Shown: piece by piece, positions 13,401 through 24,793 of the stretch | Layout: each line of letters starts with the position of its first letter | Position numbering within the stretch: the first letter of the stretch is position 1 | Source of the DNA: Archivesica marissinica | Lineage: Eukaryota > Mollusca > Bivalvia > Venerida > Vesicomyidae | Direction of reading: 5' to 3' | DNA length: 64,000 nucleotides | Assembly (NCBI GenBank): GCA_014843695.1 | Contig: CM026403.1 | Coordinates: 5,599,281 to 5,663,280, forward strand | Program-made: the position numbers and the translations under genes | Notes under the pieces: generated by a model | Databases searched by the model: none | Told to the model about the DNA's origin: nothing | Seen by the model: only the letters and a program-made list of their open reading frames with translations

Positions 13401-14706
13401 TACCCCTCTACAATGATTGACCAGGTATATATAGTGGTGGAGCGTACACCTCTACACTGATTGACCCGGTATATATAGTGTGGAGTGTACACCTCTACAT
13501 TGATTGACCAGGTATATATAGTGGTGGAGCGTACCCCTCTACAATGATTGACCAGGTATATATAGTGGTGGAGCGTACCCCTCTACACTGATTGACCGGG
13601 TATATATAGTGTGGAGTGTACACCTCTACATTGATTGACCAGGTATATATAGTGGTGGAGCGTACCCCTCTACAATGATTGACCAGGTATATATAGTGGT
13701 GGAGCGTACACCTCTACAATGATTGACCAGGTATATATAGTGGTGGAGCGTACCCCTCTACAATGATTGACCAGGTATATATAGTGGTGGAGCGTACCCC
13801 TCTACAATGATTGACCAGGTATATATAGTGGTGGAGCGTACCCCTCTACAATGATTGACCCGGTATATATAGTGGTGGAGCGTACCCCTCTACAATGATT
13901 GACCCGGTATATATAGTGGTGGAGCGTACCCCTCTACAATGATTGACCCGGTATATATAGTGTGGAGCGTACCCCTCTACAATGATTGACCCGGTATATA
14001 TAGTGTGGAGCGTACCCCTCTACAATGATTGACCCGGTATATATAGTGTGGAGCGTACCCCTCTACAATGATTGACCAGGTATATATAGTGGTGGAGCGT
14101 ACCCCTCTACAATGATTGACCCTGTATATATAGTGGTGGAGCGTACCCCTCTACAATGATTGACCAGGTATATATAGTGGTGGAGCGTACCCCTCTACAA
14201 TGATTGACCAGGTATATATAGTGGTGGAGCGTACCCCTCTACAATGATTGACCAGGTATATATAGTGGTGGAGCGTACCCCTCTACAATGATTGACCAGG
14301 TATATATAGTGGTGGAGCGTACCCCTCTACAATGATTGACCAGGTATATATAGTGGTGGAGCGTACCCCTCTACAATGATTGACCAGGTATATATAGTGG
14401 TGGAGCGTACCCCTCTACAATGATTGACCAGGTATATATAGTGGTGGGTCGTACCCCTCTACAATGATTGACCCGGTATATATAGTGGTGGAGTGTACCC
14501 CTCTACAATGATTGACCAGGTATATATAGTGGTGGAGCGTACCCCTCTACAATGATTGACCAGGTATATATAGTGGTGGAGCGTACCCCTCTACAATGAT
14601 TGACCCGGTATATATAGTGGTGGAGCGTACCCCTCTACAATGATTGACCCGGTATATATAGTGGTGGAGCGTACCCCTCTACAATGATTGACCAGGTATA
14701 TATAGT
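4475..14706. repeat. 44-bp satellite array (left block), truncated by assembly gap
   Basis: Roughly 230 head-to-tail copies of a 44-bp unit containing GTATATATAGTGGTGGAGCG, TACCCCTCTACAATGATTG and ACCAG. Units near the left edge vary more (GTGTAC, GATCGTACACC, CACTGATTG variants, small indels); those further right are more uniform. Marker variants recur at long distances, so there is higher-order duplication. The same unit fills 61662-64000. The array ends at the N gap, so its true length is unknown. Confidence 0.99.
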
Positions 14707-15706
14707 NNNNNNNNNNNNNNNNNNNNNNNNNNNNNNNNNNNNNNNNNNNNNNNNNNNNNNNNNNNNNNNNNNNNNNNNNNNNNNNNNNNNNNNNNNNNNN
14801 NNNNNNNNNNNNNNNNNNNNNNNNNNNNNNNNNNNNNNNNNNNNNNNNNNNNNNNNNNNNNNNNNNNNNNNNNNNNNNNNNNNNNNNNNNNNNNNNNNNN
14901 NNNNNNNNNNNNNNNNNNNNNNNNNNNNNNNNNNNNNNNNNNNNNNNNNNNNNNNNNNNNNNNNNNNNNNNNNNNNNNNNNNNNNNNNNNNNNNNNNNNN
15001 NNNNNNNNNNNNNNNNNNNNNNNNNNNNNNNNNNNNNNNNNNNNNNNNNNNNNNNNNNNNNNNNNNNNNNNNNNNNNNNNNNNNNNNNNNNNNNNNNNNN
15101 NNNNNNNNNNNNNNNNNNNNNNNNNNNNNNNNNNNNNNNNNNNNNNNNNNNNNNNNNNNNNNNNNNNNNNNNNNNNNNNNNNNNNNNNNNNNNNNNNNNN
15201 NNNNNNNNNNNNNNNNNNNNNNNNNNNNNNNNNNNNNNNNNNNNNNNNNNNNNNNNNNNNNNNNNNNNNNNNNNNNNNNNNNNNNNNNNNNNNNNNNNNN
15301 NNNNNNNNNNNNNNNNNNNNNNNNNNNNNNNNNNNNNNNNNNNNNNNNNNNNNNNNNNNNNNNNNNNNNNNNNNNNNNNNNNNNNNNNNNNNNNNNNNNN
15401 NNNNNNNNNNNNNNNNNNNNNNNNNNNNNNNNNNNNNNNNNNNNNNNNNNNNNNNNNNNNNNNNNNNNNNNNNNNNNNNNNNNNNNNNNNNNNNNNNNNN
15501 NNNNNNNNNNNNNNNNNNNNNNNNNNNNNNNNNNNNNNNNNNNNNNNNNNNNNNNNNNNNNNNNNNNNNNNNNNNNNNNNNNNNNNNNNNNNNNNNNNNN
15601 NNNNNNNNNNNNNNNNNNNNNNNNNNNNNNNNNNNNNNNNNNNNNNNNNNNNNNNNNNNNNNNNNNNNNNNNNNNNNNNNNNNNNNNNNNNNNNNNNNNN
15701 NNNNNN
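14707..15706. other. Assembly gap, exactly 1000 N
   Basis: A round-number run of N between the 44-bp and 47-bp arrays. It is probably a scaffolding placeholder, so the distance and adjacency of the flanks are not established by sequence. Confidence 0.99.
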
Positions 15707-18020
15707 ATTCGGGTTGGCATGTACGGCGCCGGGTGGAAGAAGTGTGACTGGGTATTCGGGTTGGCATGTACGGCGCCGGGTGGAAGAAGTGTGACTGGGT
15801 ACTCGGGTTGGCATGTACGGCACCGGGTGGAAGAAACGTAGCTGGGTATTCGGGTTGGCATGTACGGCACCGGGTGGCAGGAACGTAGCTGTGTATTCGG
15901 GTTTACATGTACGGCGCCGGGTGGAAGAAGTGTAGCTGGGTATTCGGGTTGGCATGTACGGCACCGGGTGGAAGAAGTATAGCTGGGTATTCGGGTTGGC
16001 AAGTACGGCACCGGGTGGAAGAAACGTAGCTGTGTATTCGGGTTGGCATGTACGGCACCGGGTGGTCATAGTGTGGCAGGAACGTAGCTGTGTATTCGGG
16101 TTGACATGTACGGCGCCGGGTGGCAGGAACGTAGCTGTGTATTCGGGTTGACATGTACGGCGCCGGATGGAAGAAGTGTAGCTGGGTATTCGGGTTGGCA
16201 TGTACGGCACCGGGTGGCAGGAACGTAGCTGTGTATTCGGGTTGGCATGTACGGCGCCGGGTGGTAGGTGTGTAGCTGGGTATTCGGGTTGGCATGTACG
16301 GCGCCTGGTGGACGGAGTGTGACTGGGTATTCGGGTTGGCATGTACGGCGCCTGGTGGTAGGAGTGTAACTGGGTATTCGGGTTGACATGTACGGCACCG
16401 GGTGGAGGAATGTAGCTGGTATTCGGGTTGGCATGTACGGCGCCGTGGAGGAGTAGCTGTGTATTCGGGTTGGCATGTACGGCACCGGGTGGAAGAAGTG
16501 TAGCTGGGTATTCGGTTGGCATGTACGGCGCCGGGTGGAAGGAGTGTAGCTGTGTATTCGGGTTGGCATGTACGGCGCCGGATGGAAGAAGTGTAGCTGG
16601 GTATTCGGGTTGGCATGTACGGCGCCGGGTGGAAGGAACGTAGCTGTGTATTCGGGTTGGCATGTACGGCGCCGGATGGAAGAAGTGTAGCTGGGTATTC
16701 GGGTTGGCATGTACGGCGCCGGGTGGAAGGAACGTAGCTGTGTATTCGGGTTGGCATGTACGGCACCGGATGGAAGAAGTGTAGCTGGGTATTCGGGTTG
16801 GCATGTACGGCACCGGGTGGAAGAAGTGTAGCTGGGTATTCGGGTTGGCATGTACGGCACCGGGTGGAAGAAGTGTAGCTGGGTATTCGGGTTGACATGT
16901 ACGGCACCGGGTGGAAGAAGTGTAGCTGGGTATTCGGGTTGGCATGTACGGCACCGGGTGGAAGGAATGTAGCTGGGTATTCGGGTTGGCATGTACGGCA
17001 CCGGGTGGAAGGAGTGTAGCTGGGTATTCGGGTTGACATGTACGGCACCGGGTGGAAGAAGTGTAGCTGGGTATTCGGGTTGGCATGTACGGCACCGGGT
17101 GGAAGAAGTGTAGCTGGGTATTCGGGTTGGCATGTACGGCACCGGATGGAAGAAGTGTAGCTGGGTATTCGGGTTGGCATGTACGGCACCGGGTGGAGGA
17201 AGTGTGACTGGGTATTCGGGTTGGCATGTACGGCACCGGGTGGAGGAAGTGTGACTGGGTATTCGGGTTGGCATGTACGGCACCGGGTGGAAGAAGTGTG
17301 ACTGGGTATTCGGGTTGGCATGTACGGCACCGGGTGGAAGAAGTGTAGCTGGGTATTCGGGTTGGCATGTACGGCACCGGGTGGAAGAAGTGTGACTGGG
17401 TATTCGGGTTGGCATGTACGGCACCGGGTGGACGAAGTGTGACTGGGTATTCGGGTTGGCATGTACGGCACCGGGTGGAAGAAGTGTGACTGGGTATTCG
17501 GGTTGGCATGTACGGCACCGGGTGGAAGAAGTGTGACTGGGTATTCGGGTTGGCATGTACGGCACCGGGTGGAGGAAGTGTGACTGGGTATTCGGGTTGG
17601 CATGTACGGCACCGGATGGAAGAAGTGTAGCTGGGTATTCGGGTTGGCATGTACGGCACCGGATGGAAGAAGTGTAGCTGGGTATTCGGGTTGGCATGTA
17701 CGGCACCGGGTGGAAGAAGTGTAGCTGGGTATTCGGGTTGGCATGTACGGCACCGGATGGAAGAAGTGTAGCTGGGTATTCGGGTTGGCATGTACGGCAC
17801 CGGGTGGAGGAAGTGTAGCTGGGTATTCGGGTTGACATGTACGGCACCGGATGGAAGAAGTGTAGCTGTGTATTCGGGTTGGCATGTACGGCACCGGATG
17901 GAAGAAGTGTAGCTGGGTATTCGGGTTGGCATGTACGGCGCCGGGTGGAAGGAACGTAGCTGGGTATTCGGGTTGGCATGTACGGCACCGGATGGAAGGA
18001 ACGTAGCTGTGTATTCGAGT
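15707..18020. repeat. 47-bp minisatellite array
   Basis: About 49 copies of a GC-rich 47-bp unit containing GCATGTACGGCACCGGGTGG, AAGAAGTGTAGCTGGG and TATTCGGGTTG. Most minus-strand units lack stops in all three frames, so overlapping reading frames of several hundred codons arise with a 47-residue period. All three frames being open points to a repeat artefact, not a protein. Confidence 0.98.
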
Positions 18021-18116
18021 TGGAGAGACAGTGCAAGAACTACGGAACGTAACGATCGTTGTACACAAACCGGTTATAATAAGGTCTTTAGCGCAAACTA
18101 TTAATACACCTATATA

Positions 18117-18290
18117 CCAATGGTTGTGCATGGGGCTATGCATGTCACAGGTCTGGTTGTGCATGGGGCTATGCATGTCACAGGTCTGGTTGTGCATGGG
18201 ACTATGCATGTCACAGGTCTGGTTGTGCATGGAGCTATGCATGTCACAGGTCTGGTTGTGCATGAAGCTATGCATGTCACAGGTCATGTC
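18117..18290. repeat. 33-bp tandem repeat, about five copies
   Basis: Units contain TGGTTGTGCATGGGGCTATG and CATGTCACAGGTC. The array lies about 100 bp beyond the 47-bp array. Because 33 is divisible by three, it extends open frames without being a gene. Confidence 0.95.
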
Positions 18291-18996
18291 ACACAGGTCA
18301 TGTCACAGGTTTTCAAAATATTGTTTACACCAGGTGACGCAATTTGAAACTATGAACACATACTCTACTTTCTATAAGCTGTGTATCTGAGCACATGTCT
18401 CGTCTCAATGTCATTTATACCTGAATGGCTATACTGGGTTCCAGTTACATTCAATGCACAGCTGTCAAATCTGCATCATGTACACGATACATGCTAGTGT
18501 CAGTGTATGACCGAATTATTTTCCAAGAATGAACATTGAAAGTAACCTGACTATCACAAGTAACAATGATAGCTTTTTATTGTTCTTCAGTAAAATATAA
18601 GTATATCCTATACTTAAGACGAACACATTTTCTTTTCGGATTTAGGCACGGCGTTCTTTATGATAGCAACTAACGTTGGCATACGCTAACGGCGCTATAG
18701 AACGTCGCGGTTCGAAGGTGACGTATCCACCTACACGTTGGTGATTCACAATGTAGTTCATACACTACGTAACAACTAAGCACATTCCAGAAATATTGCA
18801 TTGCATAGAAAATAGTTCCATACAATTTAGCAGTTTATTTGCTTCACTTATTTACATATAGCACACCGATAGAAACATACAATATATTTAATAACACATA
18901 TTAATTCCCCTCACAACTGAACATCACTTTCCGAACATAATTTAACACTATTTGCAAACTGCGCAGTAATAAAGATTTATAAAAATATGACCCTAC
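18291..18996. other. AT-rich single-copy DNA
   Basis: I see no gene. It contains a GC-richer stretch near 18650-18740, but no motif I can name. Confidence 0.45.
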
Positions 18997-19200
18997 TGTG
19001 TGTTTTACGTTTATTTATCGTCGCTACCGGTTGCCCATATGAGCGACGCCTCATTTAGATGTTGGAGGATAGTGCAGTGATACATACAGAGACCCATTCC
19101 AGGGTCTCCTGGTTCCTGTACGTGTACGGTGTAAAGTACCGACACGAGACCTCGGTTTAACGTCCCATCTGAAAGACTGTTAATTTTATAAGGGTCAGAC
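18997..19200 (-). mobile_element. SINE-A copy, 5'-truncated
   Basis: The minus-strand tail (GTTTTACGTTTATTTATCGT, GGTTGCCCATATGAGCGACG) leads into the body (CACGAGACCTCGGTTTAACG) and ends at GGGTCAGAC. The tRNA-like head is lost. Confidence 0.93.
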
Positions 19201-19876
19201 CTTGTGAGGAATTGGTTCCGGGTCGTTGTATCCGAGAAGGTAGTTTTTGCAATCAAGCATACCATAATTTGATGATGTTTTGCTGTAGAAGCAGAGAGAT
19301 CATTTTTATTGTGATTATGGTGCATCTGTGGAATATGTGCTCATTTAAAGAAGACTGTGTGTGCATTTATGTCGGTACTACTTTCTCCAGCGCAATGATG
19401 AGTAAACAGCCCTACATGACAGCTAGGATCTCTACGCGTTCCATTTTTAACCGGTGTTTGTTTACATTAGAAAATTGTGAACAACTTTGATGGTGATGCC
19501 ATGACTTACTTGTGTCTAACAGCAAGCAGCAGCCCTGGAGTTTACAGAACTGCATGCGGTAAAAGTGGATTCTAGTTTGGAACTGAGAATTTGACTGTGA
19601 GAGTTCATCGATTTACCATAGCACGAAGATGGAGAACATACAGTGGTCTGCATCCACATGTACGTTTTAGGTGGTCAGGTTCTATGTAGTATGCGTATGT
19701 ATCAATTTGTCATGCGCATGAATAAATGCAGTAAGAATAATTCTAATAAGAATATTGTCTCATTTTACTCTTGTTTCACTTTTGGCAGATAGCTACAGCT
19801 TTAGTAAATATTTACACCGGAGAGCGTGTATGACGTCAGCAAATATCGCGCGATACTAGATTTAAACAAATAGCAC
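19201..19876. other. Single-copy DNA
   Basis: No convincing gene. It holds an isolated perfect CRE palindrome TGACGTCA at 19831-19838 and, shortly after, the palindrome TATCGCGCGATA. Confidence 0.5.
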
Positions 19877-19977
19877 CGGAATAAGGACAGTCACGGAATG
19901 AGGACACAGTCACGGAATAAGGACAGTCACGGAATGAGGACAGTCACGGAATGAGGACAGTCACGGAATAAGGACCT
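19877..19977. repeat. 17-bp tandem repeat
   Basis: About five copies of a unit reading CACGGAATGAGGACAGT or CACGGAATAAGGACAGT, with one AC insertion. Confidence 0.93.
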
Positions 19978-20869
19978 TCAATGATATGCAATAATAATAG
20001 GCTAGGTGTGTTATTTATACAAATAAAAACAAAAACATTATGGGCCTTTAAAGTAAGTTAACATGTCATGAATATAAATATGTGCTTTACTGTTACATAA
20101 TTAATTAGACATATTATGAATGAATAAATATGTTTAAACACATTAATTAGATATAATGATATGGTGATTTGGTTGCAACAATTGTTTATATATACATGTA
20201 TGTCACATGGGTCTCAGACCTTCTGGATTTAAACAAATAAAACTATGAAACTTTAATAAATGTTCAGCTGCTCATTCTGTCACTGTATGATGGCAGTTAA
20301 TTAATTTATTTTATTACATATTTATTGTAGCTCGCTTGCGATAGTTGGATCGTTCTCGAGACCTCATCCCTGGTTGCCTAGGGATACCACAACAGTACAT
20401 CCGTGATTCTTGCGCAAGCCCCCCCCCTCCCACACACAACCCCGTAGGTACGATGTAGACATGTACAACAATGCTGCACAGTGGGCCCAGTGTATTATTG
20501 GAAGAAGGAAAGGATGACACGGTATGCTAGAGCAATATAGCTGGTGTCTCACAGACGCTCCGTAACACGTTTATAATAGAAAGTTGGTACAATGTAGCAC
20601 GCACACATTGTTTATGCAAAGATTGCCTCTCTGGTGTCGGTAAGCATTATACATTTTTAATGAACAAGTGTTTGAATTGCTACAATATGATGAGCGAACA
20701 ATTGAGCGAAAAACAGTTCTATAGAACAACTGCATGTTTGCAAGAAATTCCAACGGGACCAACCGGGGAGTAGATATGATACAACTTAATGAATATATGC
20801 CATAATATGTCGGCTTCGTGTGATGTAAGAATTTTGGAAATCGAACATTTATTTACATAAATATGGCTG
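19978..20869. other. AT-rich DNA with one SINE-B remnant
   Basis: Apart from 20320-20375, where GTAGCTCGCTTGCGATAG and TCTCGAGACCTCATCCCTGG resemble the SINE-B tail on the minus strand, nothing is recognisable. Short minus-strand open frames have no recognisable domain. Confidence 0.45.
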
Positions 20870-21398
20870 TTAAAGCGACATTACATCATTAAAGCGACAT
20901 TACATCACAGAAAGCCAAATAAATGTATTTTGTTCACGTTATAAAAATGCATTGCTACTACAAATTATTCCGAATACATTCGAACACTAACATTGAATCA
21001 ATAAACAATCACGGTGTGTGTGGTCTACAAACTGCCAAAACTGAAATTGGCGTTTGTTTGTGATAGGAGTCAATAATAAACGCGTGACACTGTCGTTTAG
21101 AGATATTTTTAACTAAGAATAGTCTACAAATAAATATGCATTGGTACACGTGTGAGATATAACGGTAAATGTGTACCATAAATCGTGTTATTCATGACAC
21201 ATGCGTTGCATTACGCATGGATGTTGACCCTATTTACATTAGTTTGTTATGTTAACAAACAGCGTGTCTGACGTTAGTTTATTAGTTGACATACGCAGTT
21301 TTGCTTTTGAGGCAAATATTTGGTGAAAAATTATACAATATAATAGGATATTACATTTTGTAGACATCTGCTATTTCACTGATGTAGTGTCGCTTTAA
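20870..21398 (-). mobile_element. Small TIR DNA element (MITE-like), copy 1, with duplicated terminus
   Basis: It ends in GATGTAGTGTCGCTTTAA on the right. On the left it has TTAAAGCGACATTACATCA twice in a row. Interior matches to the copies at 49306 and 51523, in opposite orientation, include TTCGAACACTAACATTGAAT and GAGATATAACGGTAAATGTG. It has no transposase frame. TTAA occurs at both ends and could be the target duplication. Confidence 0.85.
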
Positions 21399-21481
21399 GT
21401 GAATGATCGAATTATATTGCACCCATGAACATAGAAAGCTTGTGCTATTGGTGCTTTCAGCGTTCATTCTGTGAATGTATA

Positions 21482-21660
21482 CAGACGGATCTGGACTGGT
21501 AATCCAGGGATCGCAGATTCGATCCCCCGTCTGACATTAATACAATTAACAGTCTTTCAGATGGGACTTAAAACCGGTCTCGTGTCAGTGCTTTACACCG
21601 TGCACGTAAAAGAACCAGAGGAGACTCTGGAATGGGTCTCTGTCTGTATCATTGCACTAT
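21482..21660 (+). mobile_element. SINE-A copy, tail missing, A box deleted
   Basis: The head reads CAGACGGATCTGGACTGGTA, lacking about 21 bp with the A box. The deletion end points share CTG. The B box region (CAGATTCGATCCCCCGTCTG) and the body are present. It stops at ATTGCACTAT and meets an inverted copy. Confidence 0.92.
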
Positions 21661-21910
21661 TATCGTCGCTACCGGTTGCCCATATGAGCGACGCCTCCTG
21701 AAGAGATTAGTGATTTTTGGAGGATATTGCATGATACAGACAGAGACCCATTCCAGAGTCTCCTCTGGTTCTTTTACGTGCACGGTGTAAAGCACCGGTT
21801 TAACGTCCCATCTGAAAGACTTTTAATTTTATTAGGTGCGACGGGTGATCGTACCTGCGATCCCTGGATTACAAGTCCAGCGTGTTACCATTGGACTACA
21901 TATCCGTCTG
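21661..21910 (-). mobile_element. SINE-A copy forming an inverted pair with the previous one
   Basis: It begins within the tail (TATCGTCGCTACCGGTTGCC) and ends with a near-complete head (CCTGCGATCCCTGGATTACA, then ATATCCGTCTG). With 21482-21660 it forms a foldback of roughly 150 bp per arm over the shared modules. Confidence 0.93.
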
Positions 21911-21989
21911 TTAATTAGGTAAGATTATTAGTCAGTAGAATATATGGCCACAGTGGAGAGACGAATTAGCAATGTACATGTGCTATTTT

Positions 21990-22169
21990 TGACGTTTATT
22001 TATCGTCGCTACCGGTTGCCCATATGACCAACGCCTCCTGAAGAGATTAGTCATTTTGGAGGATAATGCAATGATACAGACAGAGACCCATTCCAGTGTC
22101 CCCTCTAGTTCTTTTACGTGCACGGTGTACAGCACCGACACGAGACCTCGGTTTGAAGTCCCATCTGAA
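21990..22169 (-). mobile_element. SINE-A copy, 5'-truncated
   Basis: Tail and body on the minus strand, from GACGTTTATTTATCGTCGCT to AAGTCCCATCTGAA. The head is absent. A SINE-C tail follows directly. Confidence 0.92.
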
Positions 22170-22263
22170 GGGGCACCCGGGATCTCCTTCCACCAATACT
22201 AGCTGGGGAGTCGCCATATGACCTAGGCTGTTAGTACGACATTAAACCTCCAAAACAAACAAG
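22170..22263 (+). mobile_element. SINE-C tail fragment
   Basis: CTGGGGAGTCGCCATATGAC and the end ACATTAAACCTCCAAAACAA match the reverse complement of 26341-26410 (GTTGGGGAGTCGCCATATGA). It has no head. Confidence 0.6.
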
Positions 22264-22861
22264 CATTTAGTCTAGATATATCATAATTCCAAATAATGTT
22301 TTGTTTACAGTTTGTACAATGCTTATAAAGTTATAATACACGTATCAAAAATAAGTGATCATAATGAAAGACAGTCTTATAAAAACATTTGGCATGCAAC
22401 TAGTATCTCTGAAAGTGCATTTCTTATTTGATATAAACCGCCAGCGTATAATAGTTAACACCATTAAAGAATTTGCCAGTTGAATTTTTTGAATGAACGG
22501 CCTTTATTAATCAGCTCAAAGTGCTATGGCTATAACATCATAATACTGCCGGATAAGATATAACGTTCCGTGTCCTACAGTCGTCTGAACATTAAACGCC
22601 GTGATTATATCTAGTTTTATATTCAGGTTAAAGTAATAAAATGGTTTGTCTAAACGTATTCCATTCAATTTTTATTCTTTATAACTTCGGTAGTGGCATT
22701 ATTCAAGTCGTGTGTCAATCATGCACGTATGGTATCTATATCAACGCGATTGGCAATGCTACTTGGTCATTGGTAATACTTGCCTGATTATTCCGCTAAC
22801 TAGTGTAAGCTATTTAATGTATGTTTAAAATACATTGTTTTATACTACTAAGCCGTGAACT
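22264..22861. other. AT-rich single-copy DNA
   Basis: I see no gene, RNA or repeat in it. Confidence 0.45.
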
Positions 22862-23228
22862 GTATGTTGATGTAGATATGTGGTCGAGTGGTTAGTACGC
22901 TGGGCTGCAAACACAGTGGTCGCCAGTATGTTGATGTAGATATGTGGTCCAGTTGTTAGTACGCTGGGCTGCAAACACAGTGGTCGCCAGTATGTTGATG
23001 TAGATATGTGGTCCAGTGGTTAGTACGCTGGGCTGCACACCCAGGTATCGCGAGTGTGATCCTCCGCCCACAAGTATAATGTCAACAGTAATTTGGATTA
23101 TGCTACAAACCGAGGCCTCATGTATCAGTGACACCTGACGTGCAAAACAACCAGACATGCTTCTGGGATTGAATAGTCTTCTATAGCCTACTTGTGCTGG
23201 CCATCTGAGTTTGTTTGTTTGTTCATAT
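22862..23228 (+). mobile_element. SINE-E copy with tandemly triplicated tRNA-like head
   Basis: A 64-bp unit starting GTATGTTGATGTAGATATGT repeats at 22862, 22926 and 22990. It holds an A-box-like TGGTCCAGTGGTTAGTACG and an anticodon arm CTGGG-CTGCACA-CCCAG whose loop would present GCA (Cys-type). Only the third unit continues into a B-box-like GTGTGATCCTCC, a body related to SINE-A (AAACCGAGGCCTCATGTATC) and a tail GAGTTTGTTTGTTTG. Confidence 0.75.
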
Positions 23229-23334
23229 AAACAGACACGGCATGAACGGGGCTCGAACCAGTGACCATCAGTGAGTATAGGTTACAGTGGTATACAAGTC
23301 AGTGAACTTAACCATTCGACCGCGGAAGCTGTCT
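23229..23334 (-). mobile_element. SINE-D head fragment
   Basis: GGGGCTCGAACCAGTGACCA and TTAACCATTCGACCGCGGAA match the tRNA-like head at 4090-4175. The body is absent. Confidence 0.7.
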
Positions 23335-23356
23335 ATCAAAGAAAATAAATGAAATA

Positions 23357-23748
23357 TGCTCGTCTAGAGGCGTCGACTCGGAATGACAACTGGGTGCGAT
23401 GAACAGTGCTCGTCTAGAGGCGACTGGGTGTGGCGAACAGTGCTCGTCTAGAGGCGACTGGGTGTGGCGAACAGTGCTCGTCTAGAGGCGACTGGGTGTG
23501 GAGAACAGTGCTCGTCTAGAGGCGACTGGGTGTGGAGAACAGTGCTCGTCTAGAGGCGACTGGGTGTGGCGAACAATGCTCGTCTAGAGGCGACTGGGTG
23601 TGGAGAACAGTGCTCGTCTAGAGGCGACTGGGTGTGGAGAACAGTGCTCGTCTAGAGGCGACTGGGTGTGGAGAACAGTGCTCGTCTAGAGGCGACTGGG
23701 TGTGGAGAACAGTGCTCGTCTAGAGGCGACTGGGTGTGGCGAACAACA
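23357..23748. repeat. 34-bp minisatellite array
   Basis: About eleven copies of a unit containing GTGCTCGTCTAGAGGCGACT and GGGTGTGG(A/C)GAACA. The first unit is longer and diverged. TCTAGA, an XbaI-type palindrome, occurs in every unit. Confidence 0.97.
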
Positions 23749-24000
23749 CAAGCTTAATTAAAACAAATAAATAGTTTGGCCTAAAAGGAATTGACGGAGA
23801 ATATATAGACGTGTCCTAACGGCATCGTAATGTTTGAAGTAGAAATCTCACATCGCTACCGAGACACTGAGGAGCATGTTTTGGATATATTGTATGGACA
23901 AGACACTCACTTACCATTAGTAATTATCGCTAGTTCCGATATATTGTTTGTTGAATTCTAATTGCAATGAACACATTTCACAGACACGCTTGTTCATGCA

Positions 24001-24219
24001 CAACGATTCCACAGGTAGAGCGTTCGCTTCAGGTACGAAACCCGGAGTTTGAGTCCAGCTGGGAGCCGTTACGCGTGTGCCTTTTGGCAAGGCATTTAAA
24101 TTCCACATTGCCTCTTCTGTTTCCCTTGTGGCGATGGATTCCACCAGGAACGAGGTCTCGAGAGTGATTAATATAAGTTGTAAGAACTTGTTTCGCAATC
24201 GAGCTAAATAAATATAAAG
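24001..24219 (+). mobile_element. SINE-B copy, nearly full length
   Basis: The head has GTAGAGCGTTCGCTTCAGGT and a degenerate B box (GAGTTTGAGTCCAGC). The body reads GCGATGGATTCCACCAGGAA and GAGGTCTCGAGAGTGATTAA. The tail reads AAGAACTTGTTTCGCAATCG and ends AGCTAAATAAATATAAAG. It is an independent tRNA-derived family from SINE-A. Confidence 0.9.
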
Positions 24220-24577
24220 AAAAAATAAGAACGGTTCCACATTTGTCATAGGTAATAAAATCAGTTCCTGGTAGAATCCATCACCATGAGGGATATAGCA
24301 CGGGGAATGTGGATATGCACACTACCACCAGGGGTCTGTCGGGGCTTGGGCTCACAACCGATGTCCATCTTAAGCTACATACACGGATATGATTATCACC
24401 CAAATGCGTGGTTACCGTATTACAGTTGTGAATGAGAAATAATTATTTATTTTGGTGTTGCTATGTTACTGGTATCTGTATTGCTAGGTTACTTGAAACA
24501 AATTGGCAGATGTTTTGTCCAAATTATGTAAAATATATAACTTCATTAAGTCTCTTATAGTTCAGAGTCATCTTTTT

Positions 24578-24695
24578 CTTTCAATGTGGTCCTTTTCAAT
24601 GTTGTCCTTTTCAATGTGGTCCTTTTCAATGTGGTCCTTTTCCTTTTCAATGTTGTCCTTTTCAATGTGGTCCTTTTCTTTCAATGTGGTCCTTT
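24578..24695. repeat. 15-bp tandem repeat
   Basis: Repeats of TTTTCAATGTGGTCC and TTTTCAATGTTGTCC with occasional TTTTCC insertions. The open frame across it (Phe-Ser-Met-Trp/Leu-Ser) is a by-product. Confidence 0.92.
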
Positions 24696-24793
24696 ATAAG
24701 TATCAAGAAATAATATGAAACATTTGAAAGGCACCACGGCCGAAACATCACATATGACTTATACCCCTGGGCTACTCTTTATGGAAAACAATA

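Noticed and set aside
4475..14706. TATATATAG in every 44-bp unit as an array of TATA promoters
   Set aside because: A TATA-like string alone in an AT-containing satellite is not evidence for promoters, and no initiator or transcript feature is visible.
14591..18287. Very long minus-strand open frames (up to over 1100 codons) across the 47-bp array and N gap
   Set aside because: The N run is read through as unknown residues, all three frames are open, and the protein period equals the DNA unit length in bases. This is a tandem-repeat artefact.
23917..24249. 110-codon minus-strand frame
   Set aside because: It lies across the SINE-B copy at 24001-24219. Similar peptides appear wherever this SINE occurs.
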